DNA of 64,000 nt from Rhizobiaceae bacterium (GCA_019635755.1 JAHBYW010000002.1:124001-188000), one strand, 5' to 3'. Positions 1 to 8,251 are shown, counted from the first letter of the stretch. Made by a program: numbers and translations. Notes: generated by a model not told the origin, from the letters alone.

Positions 1-413
1 GCGTGGAAGAGGCGGTCGAACCAGGCCTGCATGGCGACGCCGTCCGATACGGTGACCCTGCAGATGCCGTCGCCGAAGAGCTTCTCGCGCATCGACGGCG
101 CGTCGGGTCCCTCGAGGCGGAACCAGAGCAGAGTCCACGGGTCGTCGGGGTCGGCGCGATGGGTGTGGCGGCGCTCGTTGCCGATCCAGGCGAGCTGCCC
201 CGCGTCGACGCGGAACTCGTGCCCCAGCGTTTCGACGAAGCCGCCGCCGGTCTGGCAGTAGAGCACGTCCTGGCCGACGTGGAAGTCGCGCGAGACATGA
301 TAGTCGAACGCCGCGGCGACCTTGCCGGCGCGCAGGACCGTATAGGCGCCGCGCGTCCATCCCGCGTCGGGGACATAGTGCTGGCTCTCGATGAAAAGCG
401 ATGCGGCCGTCAT
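1..413 (-). CDS. AraC-family transcriptional regulator, N-terminal sensor part (cut by window edge)
   Basis: The minus strand is open from an ATG at 413 to the window edge, giving 137 residues that begin MTAASLFIESQHYVP. The visible part looks like the cupin-type ligand-binding domain of AraC/XylS sugar regulators: the HVSRDFH, LYCQTGGGFVE and ERRHTHRADPDDPWTLLWFRLEG stretches match the usual pattern of this fold in gist. The two helix-turn-helix motifs would lie outside the window. It is divergent from the dioxygenase and ribose-type ABC operon starting at 544, so it is a plausible sugar-responsive activator of that operon. No good ribosome binding site is visible, so the start is uncertain. 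The family call is inference from the sensor domain only. Confidence 0.7.
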   Translation of the reverse strand, partial: MTAASLFIESQHYVPDAGWTRGAYTVLRAGKVAAAFDYHVSRDFHVGQDVLYCQTGGGFVETLGHEFRVDAGQLAWIGNERRHTHRADPDDPWTLLWFRLEGPDAPSMREKLFGDGICRVTVSDGVAMQAWFDRLFH

Positions 414-543
414 GCGCGTTCTATACAAAGAGGAGGGGCTGTTTGTCCATTTCCGCGTTCCCCATGCCCAGCTAGCCTGCGGTCAGTTGTCGCGGTGTCC
501 TGCCCTGAGGGCGGTGCCGATGCGGTCCTGGGGAGGAAACGAG

Positions 544-1320
544 ATGCTGGCAATGACCAAAGATGAAGCCGAAGCCTATGCGCGCGACGGCTACATCATC
601 CGCAAGGGATTGCTCGGCATCGACGAAGTGAACCTGTTCCGCGAGCGCGCCCGTGCCCAGCTGGAGGCCGAGAACCGCAGCGGCGGCGTCATGACCAAGG
701 GCGACAAGGACGGCAAGGCGACCCTCCTCAAGATGTGGACCAAGGCCGAGGACGACCAGTACGGCTTCCTGGCGCGCGACGAGCGCATGGTCGACCTGGC
801 GGAGGACGCCATCGGCAAGCCGATCTATCTCTACAGCCACAAGATGACCATGAAGCAGCCGCGCGAGGGCGGCGCATGGGAATGGCACCAGGACTTCGGC
901 TACTGGTACAACTATGGCTGCCTCGCGCCCGAAATGATGAGCATCTACATCGCGCTGGACAAGGCGACGAAGGAGAATGGCTGCCTGCAGGTGCTGAAGG
1001 GCACGCACAAGCTCGGCCGGCTGAACCACATCCGCGAGAACGACCAGACCAATGTCGAGCAGGAGCATCTCGAGGCGGCGCTGAAGCGCTACGAGCGCAT
1101 CTATGTCGAGATGGAGGCCGGCGACGCACTGGTCTTCGACGGCAACCTGCTGCACCGGTCCGACGCGAACAACTCCGACACGTATCGGTGGGGCTACATC
1201 GTTTCCTACAACGCCGTGGAGAACGCACCCTTCAAGCGGGTGCGCGAATACGGGAACTACGAGCCGCTGAAGAAGCTCCCTGCCGGGACCTTCCGCACGC
1301 TGGACGAAAAGGCTGCATAA
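544..1320 (+). CDS. Phytanoyl-CoA dioxygenase (PhyH) family Fe(II)/2-oxoglutarate oxygenase
   Basis: 258 residues. The ATG at 544 is chosen because GGAGGAAACGAG precedes it; the frame is open further upstream but without such a site. The iron-binding triad is visible: H115 and D117 in WEWHQDFGYW, and H204 in NLLHRSDANN; R215 is placed to hold 2-oxoglutarate. PhyH-family enzymes hydroxylate small molecules using 2-oxoglutarate and oxygen in the cytoplasm; the substrate cannot be read from sequence. It is the first gene before a ribose-type ABC operon, with a GC-rich inverted repeat (1325-1349) in the 118-bp gap, and is divergent from an AraC-type regulator. A role in oxidising the imported sugar-like compound is inference. 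Confidence 0.85.
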   Translation: MLAMTKDEAEAYARDGYIIRKGLLGIDEVNLFRERARAQLEAENRSGGVMTKGDKDGKATLLKMWTKAEDDQYGFLARDERMVDLAEDAIGKPIYLYSHKMTMKQPREGGAWEWHQDFGYWYNYGCLAPEMMSIYIALDKATKENGCLQVLKGTHKLGRLNHIRENDQTNVEQEHLEAALKRYERIYVEMEAGDALVFDGNLLHRSDANNSDTYRWGYIVSYNAVENAPFKRVREYGNYEPLKKLPAGTFRTLDEKAA

Positions 1321-1324
1321 AAAA

Positions 1325-1349
1325 CCTCCGGCCCGACCGGGCCAGGAGG
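1325..1349 (+). other. Intercistronic hairpin after the dioxygenase gene
   Basis: Arms CCTCCGGCCC and GGGCCAGGAGG flank a GACC loop (one bulged A). No T-tract follows, so it looks more like an mRNA processing or stability element than an intrinsic terminator. Confidence 0.45.
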
Positions 1350-1438
1350 ACAGTGCCCGGCGAAGAGCTCCGACGGGCACCGAACTGGAGTGACGAGGCA
1401 CGGCGTGGGAAGCGCCGCGTCCCGTGGGGAGGACGACA

Positions 1439-2461
1439 ATGGCCGATGTGGTCAAAAGCGGCGCGCGTGCGCCCACCATCGACCGGTTTTCACTCGCGCG
1501 CCTGTTGCGGGCACGCGAGGCCGGCGTGCTGGTCGCATTGCTGGTGCTGTGCGTCTTCCTCTCCATCGCGACCGACGGCTTCCTGACCTCGACGAACCTG
1601 CTGAACATCGGGCGGCAGATCTCCCTGCTCGGCATCATGGCGGTCGGCATGACCTTCGTGCTGATCGCCGGCGAAGTGGACCTTTCGGTCGGCTCGACCT
1701 ACGCGTTCTCGGGCCTCGCCACCGGCATGCTGATCATCGCCGGCTGGGCACTGCTTCCCGCGCTGGCGGGCGGACTTCTCACCGGCGCCGCGATCGGCCT
1801 CGTTAACGGCGTGCTGTCGACCTATGTGCGTCTGCCCTCGCTGATCGCGACGCTCGGCATGCTGAGCGTGGTGCGCGGCGCTGCCCTCATCATGACCAAT
1901 GGCGAGCCGGTGACGGTGAACGTGCGCAAGGGCGCGCTGCCCGAGGTCGCCGACGCATTCTCGTTCATGGGCCAGGGCTATCTGTTCGGCGTCGTGCCCA
2001 TGCAGCTGATCTTCTTCATCATCATCGCGGCGATCGCCTGGATCGTACTGTCCTATACAAATTTCGGCTTTCGGGTGCTCGCTGTCGGCGGCAGCGCCAA
2101 GGCCGCGCGGGGCTCCGGCATCCACGTCAATTCGGTCAAGATCTACGCCTTCATCCTGATGGGCGTGCTCGCCGCCTTCGCGGGGATCCTCGGCCTCGCC
2201 TTCCTGCCCTCTGGGCAGGCCGGCCGCACCGGCCTCGGCCTGGAACTCGACGTGATCGCGGCGACGATCGTCGGCGGCGCGTCGCTGTCGGGCGGCGAGG
2301 GCACGATCCTCGGCACCATTCTCGGCGTCCTCATCATCGGCGTCATGCGCAACGGCCTCGTGCTGATGGGCGTGTCGCCGTTCGTGCAGGAACTGATGAT
2401 CGGCCTCGTCATCATCATCGCGGTCGGCATCGACAAGTGGACGTCGCGAAAAGCCAGCTGA
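1439..2461 (+). CDS. Ribose-type (CUT2) sugar ABC transporter permease
   Basis: 340 residues, start at 1439 behind GGGGAGGACGACA. The protein is strongly hydrophobic with about nine to ten membrane segments and carries the CUT2 permease signature (GMTFVLIAGEVDLSVGS near residue 70 and the GEGTILGTILGVLIIG stretch near the C-terminus), as in RbsC, XylH and FrcC. It would form a homodimeric inner-membrane channel driven by the ATPase at 3522-5039, loaded by the binding protein at 2493-3461. Permease before binding protein before ATPase is a less usual order than in classical rbs operons. The exact sugar is unknown; the kinase and RbsD-type gene downstream favour a pentose or related furanose. 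Confidence 0.92.
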   Translation: MADVVKSGARAPTIDRFSLARLLRAREAGVLVALLVLCVFLSIATDGFLTSTNLLNIGRQISLLGIMAVGMTFVLIAGEVDLSVGSTYAFSGLATGMLIIAGWALLPALAGGLLTGAAIGLVNGVLSTYVRLPSLIATLGMLSVVRGAALIMTNGEPVTVNVRKGALPEVADAFSFMGQGYLFGVVPMQLIFFIIIAAIAWIVLSYTNFGFRVLAVGGSAKAARGSGIHVNSVKIYAFILMGVLAAFAGILGLAFLPSGQAGRTGLGLELDVIAATIVGGASLSGGEGTILGTILGVLIIGVMRNGLVLMGVSPFVQELMIGLVIIIAVGIDKWTSRKAS

Positions 2462-2492
2462 ACCAGCAAGCTCACATGGGAGGACTACCGCA

Positions 2493-3461
2493 ATGAAACT
2501 CAGACACCTCATCCTTGCCGCGGCGATCAGCCTCGTGCCGCTCGCCGCGCATGCCGAGCAGAAACTGTCCGACTTCAAGCTGGCCGACCGCATCAAGGCC
2601 AAGCTCGACGCCGGCCAGACGCTCGACCTCTACGTCTCCTACCAGGATACTTCCGACGAGTTCGCGCCCTTCCTCAAGGCGGGCGTGGAGCGCGGCGCGG
2701 CCGAGAACAAGGTCAACGCCACGTTCATCGGCCCGGTCGGTTCGGACGCCGACGCGCAGATCAACGAGCTCGAGAACCTGATGAGCAAAATGGACGGCCT
2801 GGCGGTCTCGTCGGTCTCCACCGACGCGCTCGCTCCGGTGATCGACCGCATCCTCGAGGCCGGCATCCCGGTCGTCACCTTCAACACCGACAACCCGGAC
2901 AGCAAGCGCCTCGCCTTCGCCGGCCAGGATCTGGTGCAGTCCGGCGTCGAGGCCGGCAAGCTGATGGCGCAGGTGCTGGGCGGCAAGGGCAAGGTGATGA
3001 TCATCACGCTCGACGCCGCCGCGCAGTGGTCGCTCGACCGCGAGAAGGGCGCCCGCGAAGGCCTCGCCGCCGCCGGACCCGACATCGAGATCGTCAACAC
3101 GCTGAACACCGGCAGCGACCCGCAGAAGATGTACTCGGCGATCGAGAACGCGATGCTCGCCGATCCGAGCGTCACGGGGCTGCTGTCGCTGGAATGCTGC
3201 ACCACGCCCGCCGCCGGCACCTGGGTCCAGCGCAACGGCCAGATCGACAAGGTCAAGGTGGTCGGCTTCGACCTGCTCGACCAGACGGTCGACCTGGTGC
3301 AGAGCGGCGAGATCCAGGCGACCATCGACCAGGCGCCCGAGAAGCAGGGTTTCGCCGCAGTCGACATGCTGGTGAAGTTCCTGGCCGGCACGCCGATCGA
3401 CAATCTCGACACCGGCGTCGGCATCTACACCAAGGACAACATCGCCGAAGTCGCCAATTAG
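2493..3461 (+). CDS. Periplasmic sugar-binding protein of a ribose-type ABC transporter
   Basis: 322 residues with a clear Sec signal peptide (MKLRHLILAAAISLVPLAAHA, cleavage before EQK). The mature part has the type I periplasmic-binding fold of RbsB-like proteins: NKVNATFIGPVGSDADAQ, GLAVSSVSTDALAPVIDRILEAGIPVVTFNTDNPD and the late VVGFDLLDQTVDLVQSG segment near the usual hinge. It captures the substrate for the permease and ATPase on either side. A GGAGGACTACCGCA leader precedes the ATG. A perfect 12-bp stem hairpin immediately follows the gene, which would favour higher levels of this subunit than of the ATPase downstream. Confidence 0.92.
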   Translation: MKLRHLILAAAISLVPLAAHAEQKLSDFKLADRIKAKLDAGQTLDLYVSYQDTSDEFAPFLKAGVERGAAENKVNATFIGPVGSDADAQINELENLMSKMDGLAVSSVSTDALAPVIDRILEAGIPVVTFNTDNPDSKRLAFAGQDLVQSGVEAGKLMAQVLGGKGKVMIITLDAAAQWSLDREKGAREGLAAAGPDIEIVNTLNTGSDPQKMYSAIENAMLADPSVTGLLSLECCTTPAAGTWVQRNGQIDKVKVVGFDLLDQTVDLVQSGEIQATIDQAPEKQGFAAVDMLVKFLAGTPIDNLDTGVGIYTKDNIAEVAN

Positions 3462-3480
3462 CATGCTCCCAAGCAACCGA

Positions 3481-3508
3481 TCGACCGCCGGCGCAAGCCG
3501 GCGGTCGA
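3481..3508 (+). other. Strong intercistronic hairpin between binding protein and ATPase genes
   Basis: Perfect 12-bp stem: arm TCGACCGCCGGC at 3481-3492, loop GCAA, complementary arm at 3497-3508. The stem ends one base before the ATG at 3510 and would bury any ribosome site for it, which is why the ATG at 3522 is preferred for the ATPase. No T-tract, so likely an mRNA stabiliser or translational brake. Confidence 0.7.
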
Positions 3509-3521
3509 GATGCAGCCAGGC

Positions 3522-5039
3522 ATGAGCACGACGCAGACAACGCCCATCGTCGAGGCCAGCGGGATCACCAAGCGGTTTCCCGGCGTGACGGCGCTCGACA
3601 ACGTGTCGCTGGCGTTCGCGGCCGGCGAAGTGCACGCCGTCATCGGCGAGAACGGCGCCGGCAAGTCGACGCTGATGAACATCCTGGCCGGCGACCTGCA
3701 GCCGACCGAGGGCGAATTGCGCGTCGGCGGCGAGCGCGTCCGCTTCACCTCCGCCCTGCACAGCCGCGCCGCCGGCATCGTCGTCGTCTATCAGGAACTG
3801 GCGCTCTGCCCGACGCTGACCGTGGCGGAGAACATCACCATGTCCGAGGCCGCCAGCCGCTCGGCGATCTCGTTCGTGCCGCGCGCCGAGATGCGCGACA
3901 AGGCGCGCAAGGCGCTCGCCCGGCTGGGCATGGGCACGCTCGATCCCGACACCAAGGTGTCGCGCCTGTCGATCGCCGAGATGCAGCTGGTGGAGATCGC
4001 CCGCGCCATCGGCCAGGACGCCCGGGTGCTCGTGCTGGACGAACCCAATTCGGCGCTGTCGAAGCGCGAGAGCGAGCGGCTGTTCGAGATCGTCCGGCAG
4101 CTGCGCGCCGAAGGCATCACGGTGATCTACGTGTCGCACCATCTGCGCGAGGTGCTCGACATCGCCGACCGGATCACGGTGATGCGCGACGGGCGCCTCA
4201 TCGAGACGCTGGACAATGACGGCCTCTCGGAATCGCACCTCATCCGGGCGATGGTCGGGCGCGACCTCGGCGCCACCCGGCCCTGGGCGCTCGACCCCGC
4301 CGCGGACCCCGGCGACGCGGCCATCGCGCTGTCGGTCCGCAATCTGTCGGCGCCAGGCATCCTGGACGTCAGCTTCGATGTGCGCGCCGGCGAAATCCTC
4401 GGCGTCGGCGGACTTCCGGATTCCGGCAAGGATGTGCTGGGCGAGGCCCTGTTCGGGCTGTCCGCGCGGACGGGCGGGAGCATTCGCGTGGAAGACCGCG
4501 AACTGCCGGTGGGCGACCCGCTGGCATCGATCCGCGCCGGAATGACCTTCGTGCCCGCCGACCGGCGCGGCGCCGGCGGACTGCTGTCGATGAGCGTGGC
4601 GAGCAATGTCGTCGCCGCGTCGCTGCCGCGCTTCTCGATCGCCGGCATGCTGAGGCGCGGCGCGATACGCCGCGAGGCACGCGCGCAGGTCGCCAGGCTC
4701 GACGCGCGCATCTCGCATCTGGCGCAGAAGCTGGCGACGCTGTCCGGCGGCAACCAGCAGAAGATCATCGTCGGGCGCAGCCTGGTGACCAACCCGCGCG
4801 TGCTGATCCTGCACGAGCCGACGCGCGGCATCGACGTCGGCGCCAAGGCGGAAATCTACGCCATCCTGCGCGGCATCGCGACGGAAGGGGTGGCGGTGAT
4901 CATGATTTCGTCCGAGATACCGGAGCTGATGATGAACGCCGCCCGCGTGCTCGTGCTGCGCGGCGGCCGCATCACCGGCGAGCTGACGGGCACCGCGATC
5001 GACGAGGCGTCGATCCTGGCCCGGGCGATGGCGTCGTGA
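3522..5039 (+). CDS. Ribose-type sugar ABC transporter ATP-binding protein (two nucleotide-binding domains)
   Basis: 505 residues from the ATG at 3522 (an in-frame ATG at 3510 abuts a strong hairpin). Two fused ABC domains as in RbsA/MglA. Domain 1 has a full Walker A (GENGAGKST, residues 42-50), the signature region SRLSIAEMQLVEIAR and Walker B VLVLDEPNSAL. Domain 2 begins near residue 265; its Walker A is degenerate (GGLPDSGKDVLG), as usual in this family, with signature LSGGNQQKIIVGR. Its Walker B reads LILHEPTRGID, with His in place of the Asp most relatives have. The protein energises the permease at 1439-2461. The gene is 16 bp upstream of the kinase and probably cotranscribed with it. 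Confidence 0.9.
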   Translation: MSTTQTTPIVEASGITKRFPGVTALDNVSLAFAAGEVHAVIGENGAGKSTLMNILAGDLQPTEGELRVGGERVRFTSALHSRAAGIVVVYQELALCPTLTVAENITMSEAASRSAISFVPRAEMRDKARKALARLGMGTLDPDTKVSRLSIAEMQLVEIARAIGQDARVLVLDEPNSALSKRESERLFEIVRQLRAEGITVIYVSHHLREVLDIADRITVMRDGRLIETLDNDGLSESHLIRAMVGRDLGATRPWALDPAADPGDAAIALSVRNLSAPGILDVSFDVRAGEILGVGGLPDSGKDVLGEALFGLSARTGGSIRVEDRELPVGDPLASIRAGMTFVPADRRGAGGLLSMSVASNVVAASLPRFSIAGMLRRGAIRREARAQVARLDARISHLAQKLATLSGGNQQKIIVGRSLVTNPRVLILHEPTRGIDVGAKAEIYAILRGIATEGVAVIMISSEIPELMMNAARVLVLRGGRITGELTGTAIDEASILARAMAS

Positions 5040-5055
5040 GGGAGGCGGGAGCCAG

Positions 5056-6006
5056 ATGACAAAGCCTGAGGTCACCGTCGTCGGTTCGTTCGCGGTCGGC
5101 CTGACCATGCGCGCGCCGAAGCTGCCGATCTTCGGCGAAACGATGCTGGGCACCGATTTCGACATGGGACCGGGCGGCAAGGGCTCCAACCAGGCCGTGG
5201 CGACGGCGCGGCTGGGCGCCAGTTCCGCGCTGCTGGCGCTGATCGGCACCGACAAGCTGGCAAGCATCGCGACGGACCTCTACGCGGCCGAAGGCGTGGA
5301 CACGACATTCGTGTCGACGCGGACGGAGCGGGCGACAGGCGTCGGCTTCATCATCCTGAACGACAAGGGCGAGAACTTCATCATCCTCGACATGGGCGCC
5401 AACGAGCTGATGGACGTGGCCACCGTCGATGCGGCGGAAAAGCGGATCGCGGCGAGCGATGTCGTCATGGCGGTGCTGGAGATTCCCACCGTCGCGGCGG
5501 CGCGCGCCATGGAACTCGGCCGCAAGCACGGGGCGCGCACGATCCTCAATCCCGCGCCGGCGCGGCAGCTTCCGGATTCGATCTTCGCCCATGTGGACTA
5601 TCTGACGCCCAACGAGAGCGAACTGCGCATCCTGCTCGGCCTGCCGGCGGACGACCCGCGCTCGTCGCGCGAGCTCGCGGCGGAACTGCGCCGCCGCGGC
5701 GTGCGCAATGTCGTCGTGACGCTCGGCCGGACGGGCGCCCTGATCCTGACCGACGAGATCGACGTGATGGTGCCTGCCGTGCCGGTCAAGGTTGTCGACA
5801 CGACCGGCGCCGGCGATGCGTTCAATTCGGGCTTCGCCGTCGCATTGGCGGAGGGCAGGGACATCGTCGACGCCGTGCGGTTCGGCGTGGTGTGCGGGGG
5901 CATCGCCTGCACACGGCTCGGCGTCGTGCCGAGCCTCGCCGACCGTGCGCAGGCCGACGCACTTTTCGCCGAAGCGCTCAACACTGTCTGGAAGGGTCAA
6001 TCGTGA
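5056..6006 (+). CDS. Ribokinase-family (PfkB) sugar kinase
   Basis: 316 residues. PfkB signatures are clear: the substrate-binding GPGGKGSNQAVATARLG at residues 38-54, and the anion hole and catalytic base in DTTGAGDAFNSGF, with D254 as the base. Length fits RbsK-type kinases (about 300). It would phosphorylate the imported sugar using ATP in the cytoplasm. GGGAGGCGGGAGCC precedes the ATG, and its stop codon overlaps the GTG start of the RbsD-type gene (GTGA), so the two are translationally coupled. Ribose is the default guess, but the PanB-like gene and dioxygenase in the same operon mean another pentose or modified sugar is possible. Confidence 0.9.
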   Translation: MTKPEVTVVGSFAVGLTMRAPKLPIFGETMLGTDFDMGPGGKGSNQAVATARLGASSALLALIGTDKLASIATDLYAAEGVDTTFVSTRTERATGVGFIILNDKGENFIILDMGANELMDVATVDAAEKRIAASDVVMAVLEIPTVAAARAMELGRKHGARTILNPAPARQLPDSIFAHVDYLTPNESELRILLGLPADDPRSSRELAAELRRRGVRNVVVTLGRTGALILTDEIDVMVPAVPVKVVDTTGAGDAFNSGFAVALAEGRDIVDAVRFGVVCGGIACTRLGVVPSLADRAQADALFAEALNTVWKGQS

Positions 6007-6464
6007 ACCGCAATCGTCTCCTCAACGCAGAGCTTTCCCACGCCATCGCCTCCATGGGGCATGGCGACCTGATGATCGTGTGCGACGCCGGCTTCCCGAT
6101 CCCGTCGAACGCATGGCGCGTCGACCTGGCGATCACGCAGGACGTGCCCGACCTCGAGACGGTTCTGGCGCCGATCGCGGACAACTTCATCGCGGAGAAG
6201 GTCTCCTACGCGGAGGAGATCAAGGTCCACAACAAGCCGCTGCTGGCCAAGGTCAAGCGGCTCTTCGCCGACGCCGAGTTCGAGCCGGTCGCGCATGCCA
6301 CGATCCTCGGCGAGATGGCGGCGAAGGCGAAGGTGATCGTGCGCACGGGCGCGTTCGATCCCTGGGGCAACATCCTGCTCTACTCCGGCGTCGACGTGCC
6401 GAAATGGTTCTCCAAGAAGGGTGTCGTGGCGCCGGAGTACTACGCCAAGAAGATGAAGGGCTGA
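6003..6464 (+). CDS. RbsD/FucU-family sugar mutarotase (pyranase)
   Basis: 153 residues from a GTG at 6003 that overlaps the kinase stop codon. The N-terminus NRNRLLNAELSHAIASMGH places H20 and D28 (CDAGFPIP) exactly where RbsD has its conserved ligand-binding residues. The C-terminal FDPWGNILLYSGV also fits the family. RbsD converts beta-pyranose to beta-furanose forms, providing the form that ribokinase accepts. Neighbouring kinase and ABC transporter support this. A longer reading from 5892 exists but runs through the kinase gene and is rejected. The stop overlaps the ATG of the next gene (TGATG). Confidence 0.9.
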   Translation: MNRNRLLNAELSHAIASMGHGDLMIVCDAGFPIPSNAWRVDLAITQDVPDLETVLAPIADNFIAEKVSYAEEIKVHNKPLLAKVKRLFADAEFEPVAHATILGEMAAKAKVIVRTGAFDPWGNILLYSGVDVPKWFSKKGVVAPEYYAKKMKG

Positions 6465-7285
6465 TGCCGCGCATCTTCGACTTCGGCGGCCGCGACGTCG
6501 AGCGCAGCCAGACGGTGGCGGGGCTGCGTGCCCTGCGCGGCAGCGGCAGGCATGCGGCGCAGGTGACGGCCGAAACGGCCGACGAGGCCGCCGCCGCCGA
6601 AGCCGCCGGCGTCGAGATGGTGGTGTGCCGAGCGACCAACGTGCCGCGTGTGCGCGAGGGCTCGAAGAAGGTGTTCGTCACCGCGGCGCTGGGCTTCGCC
6701 GACGCGGTGACCGCCGACGAGATCCTGCGCAGCGCATTCATGGCAATCACGGGCGGCGCCGACGCTGTCATCACCGGGCGCGGAACAGACACGGTCGCGA
6801 TGCTGGCGGCCGAGCAGATCCCGGTGATGGGCCACCTCGGCTTCGTGCCGCGCAAGTCGACCTGGGTCGGCGGCGTGCGCGCCGTCGGCAAGACGGCGAC
6901 CGAGGCGCTGGCGATCTGGGACCGCTTCCGCCGCCTGGAGGACGCGGGCGCCTTCGCCGTCGAGTGCGAGCTGATCGCCGCGCCTGTCATGGCTGCGATC
7001 AACAGGCGGACCGGACTGGTCACCGTCTCGCTGGGGTCGGGCGCCGACGCCGACGTCATCTTCCTGTTCACGTCCGACATCTGCGGCGAGGCCGAACGCC
7101 TGCCGCGGCACGCGCGCGCCTGGGGCGATCTCGCCGGCCTCAATCGCGCGGTGCGCGCGGAGCGCGTGCGGGCGCTCAAGGGTTTCCGGTCGGCGGTGGC
7201 GGATGGCGGCTTTCCGGCAGCCGTGGAGACCGCCGCGATACCGGACGAGGAGCTCGAGCCGTTCCTCAAGGCGCTCGACGGCTGA
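6464..7285 (+). CDS. PanB-like (ketopantoate hydroxymethyltransferase superfamily) protein of unknown substrate
   Basis: 273 residues. The central GHLGFVPRKSTWVGGVRAVGK and FAVECELIAAPV match the PanB pattern (the AHLGLTPQ region and the glutamate that acts as base). The two early acidic metal ligands of true PanB are not recognisable: where DSLG is expected the protein has VVCRATNVPRVREG, and the second motif reads VTAALGFADAVTADE. So it is probably not pantothenate biosynthesis but a related aldol or retro-aldol-type TIM-barrel lyase acting on the sugar product of this operon. It is coupled to RbsD by a TGATG overlap. Function is inference; membership of the superfamily is fairly secure. 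Confidence 0.7.
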   Translation: MPRIFDFGGRDVERSQTVAGLRALRGSGRHAAQVTAETADEAAAAEAAGVEMVVCRATNVPRVREGSKKVFVTAALGFADAVTADEILRSAFMAITGGADAVITGRGTDTVAMLAAEQIPVMGHLGFVPRKSTWVGGVRAVGKTATEALAIWDRFRRLEDAGAFAVECELIAAPVMAAINRRTGLVTVSLGSGADADVIFLFTSDICGEAERLPRHARAWGDLAGLNRAVRAERVRALKGFRSAVADGGFPAAVETAAIPDEELEPFLKALDG

Positions 7286-7325
7286 CCGTTCGGATGGGAC
7301 GATGTCCAGAGAAGGGGGAACGGAC

Positions 7326-7991
7326 ATGAGTGACAGGAAACGCATTCTCTGCTTCGGGGATTCGCTCACCTGGGGATGGATGCCGTTCGACGGTGTCGTT
7401 CCGACGACGCGCTACCCGTTCCCGCAGCGCTGGACGGGCGTGGCCGCCGCGTCGCTGGGGGAGGGGTACGAGATCATCGAGGAGGGGCTCAGCGGCCGCA
7501 CGACAAACCTCGACGATCCTGCCGATGCCAGGCTCAACGGCAGCGCCTATCTGCCGGCAGCGCTTGCCAGCCATTTCCCGCTGGACCTCGTCGTCCTGAT
7601 GCTCGGGACCAACGACACCAAGGCGGTGTTCCGACGCAGCGCCTATGACATCGCCTACGGCCTGTCGCAGCTGCTCGTGCAGGTCGGCACCAGCGCCGGC
7701 GGCGTCGGCACAGCCTATCCGGCGCCGCGAGCCCTGGTGGTCGCGCCGCCGCCGCTGGGCGCCATGACCGAACCCTGGCTGCAGGTCACGTTCGACGGGA
7801 CGTCGCAAGCGAAGAGCCGCGACCTGGCGGGCCACTACAAGGCGCTTGCCGGCTTCTTCAAGGTCGATTTCCTCGACGCGGGGAAGGTGCTGACGACCGA
7901 CGGCAGCGACGGTGTCCACTTTACCGCGGAGAACAACCGGGCGCTGGGACTGGCCATTGCCGCCAAGGCGAAGGCGATCCTGGCACGATAG
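7326..7991 (+). CDS. SGNH/GDSL esterase-acyltransferase resembling MsAcT
   Basis: 221 residues, ATG behind AGAAGGGGGAACGGAC. The N-terminal RKRILCFGDSLTWGW carries nucleophile S13; LMLGTNDTK supplies the block III Asn; DGSDGVHF gives D195 and H198. The stretches EEGLSGRTTNLDDP and SAGGVGTAYPAP are very close, from memory, to the Mycobacterium smegmatis acyltransferase MsAcT, an octameric SGNH enzyme that transfers acyl groups in water and makes peracids. No signal peptide, so cytoplasmic. It sits 40 bp after the PanB-like gene and may deacylate the imported sugar derivative. Native substrate unknown. Confidence 0.85.
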   Translation: MSDRKRILCFGDSLTWGWMPFDGVVPTTRYPFPQRWTGVAAASLGEGYEIIEEGLSGRTTNLDDPADARLNGSAYLPAALASHFPLDLVVLMLGTNDTKAVFRRSAYDIAYGLSQLLVQVGTSAGGVGTAYPAPRALVVAPPPLGAMTEPWLQVTFDGTSQAKSRDLAGHYKALAGFFKVDFLDAGKVLTTDGSDGVHFTAENNRALGLAIAAKAKAILAR

Positions 7992-8004
7992 CCCCTTGCG
8001 ACAG

Positions 8005-8060
8005 CAGACGAGGGCCGGCAGACGAGGGCCGGCAGACGAGGGCCGGCAGACGAGGGCCGG
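8005..8060 (+). repeat. Four perfect tandem copies of a 14-bp unit
   Basis: CAGACGAGGGCCGG is repeated four times without mismatch just after the stop of the hydrolase gene. The unit cannot maintain an open frame and lacks spacers, so it is a minisatellite-like repeat and not a CRISPR. Confidence 0.95.
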
Positions 8061-8213
8061 CCGATCCGCGGCGGATTCTGCCGCCGAAGACCAGTTCCCA
8101 TTGCCGTGAGGCGCGCTCGCGTTCGCACCCGGGCGCGTGTCCATCGTGCTGGCCGTTCCGCGTGAGGTTGCACGCGCAAATCAGAGGTTGGAAAGTGCCT
8201 CTGTATCGTCTTA

Positions 8214-8251
8214 TCGATAAAAAACAATTTGAAAGGCCGATTCCGATCGGC
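8214..8251 (+). promoter_or_regulatory. Candidate operator/promoter box, copy 1
   Basis: The 19-mer TCGATAAAAAACAATTTGA (8214-8232) is identical to 13853-13871. Three bases later comes a perfect dyad GCCGAT-TCCG-ATCGGC; the pattern GCCGNTTCNGNTCGG recurs at the same offset in copy 2. It lies 95 bp upstream of the binding-protein gene. Likely target of the GntR regulator at 12925-13815. Confidence 0.65.

Noticed and set aside
2472-5267. 931-residue minus-strand open frame over the ribose-type binding protein and ATPase genes
   Set aside because: Antisense shadow caused by high GC; the plus-strand genes have clear motifs and ribosome sites.
7981-7999. Possible sigma-54 promoter (TGGCAC followed by TTGC)
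   Set aside because: Spacing between the two elements is too long for a sigma-54 site, and it overlaps the end of a coding region.
8005-8060. CRISPR array
   Set aside because: Repeats are directly contiguous 14-mers without spacers and no cas genes are nearby.
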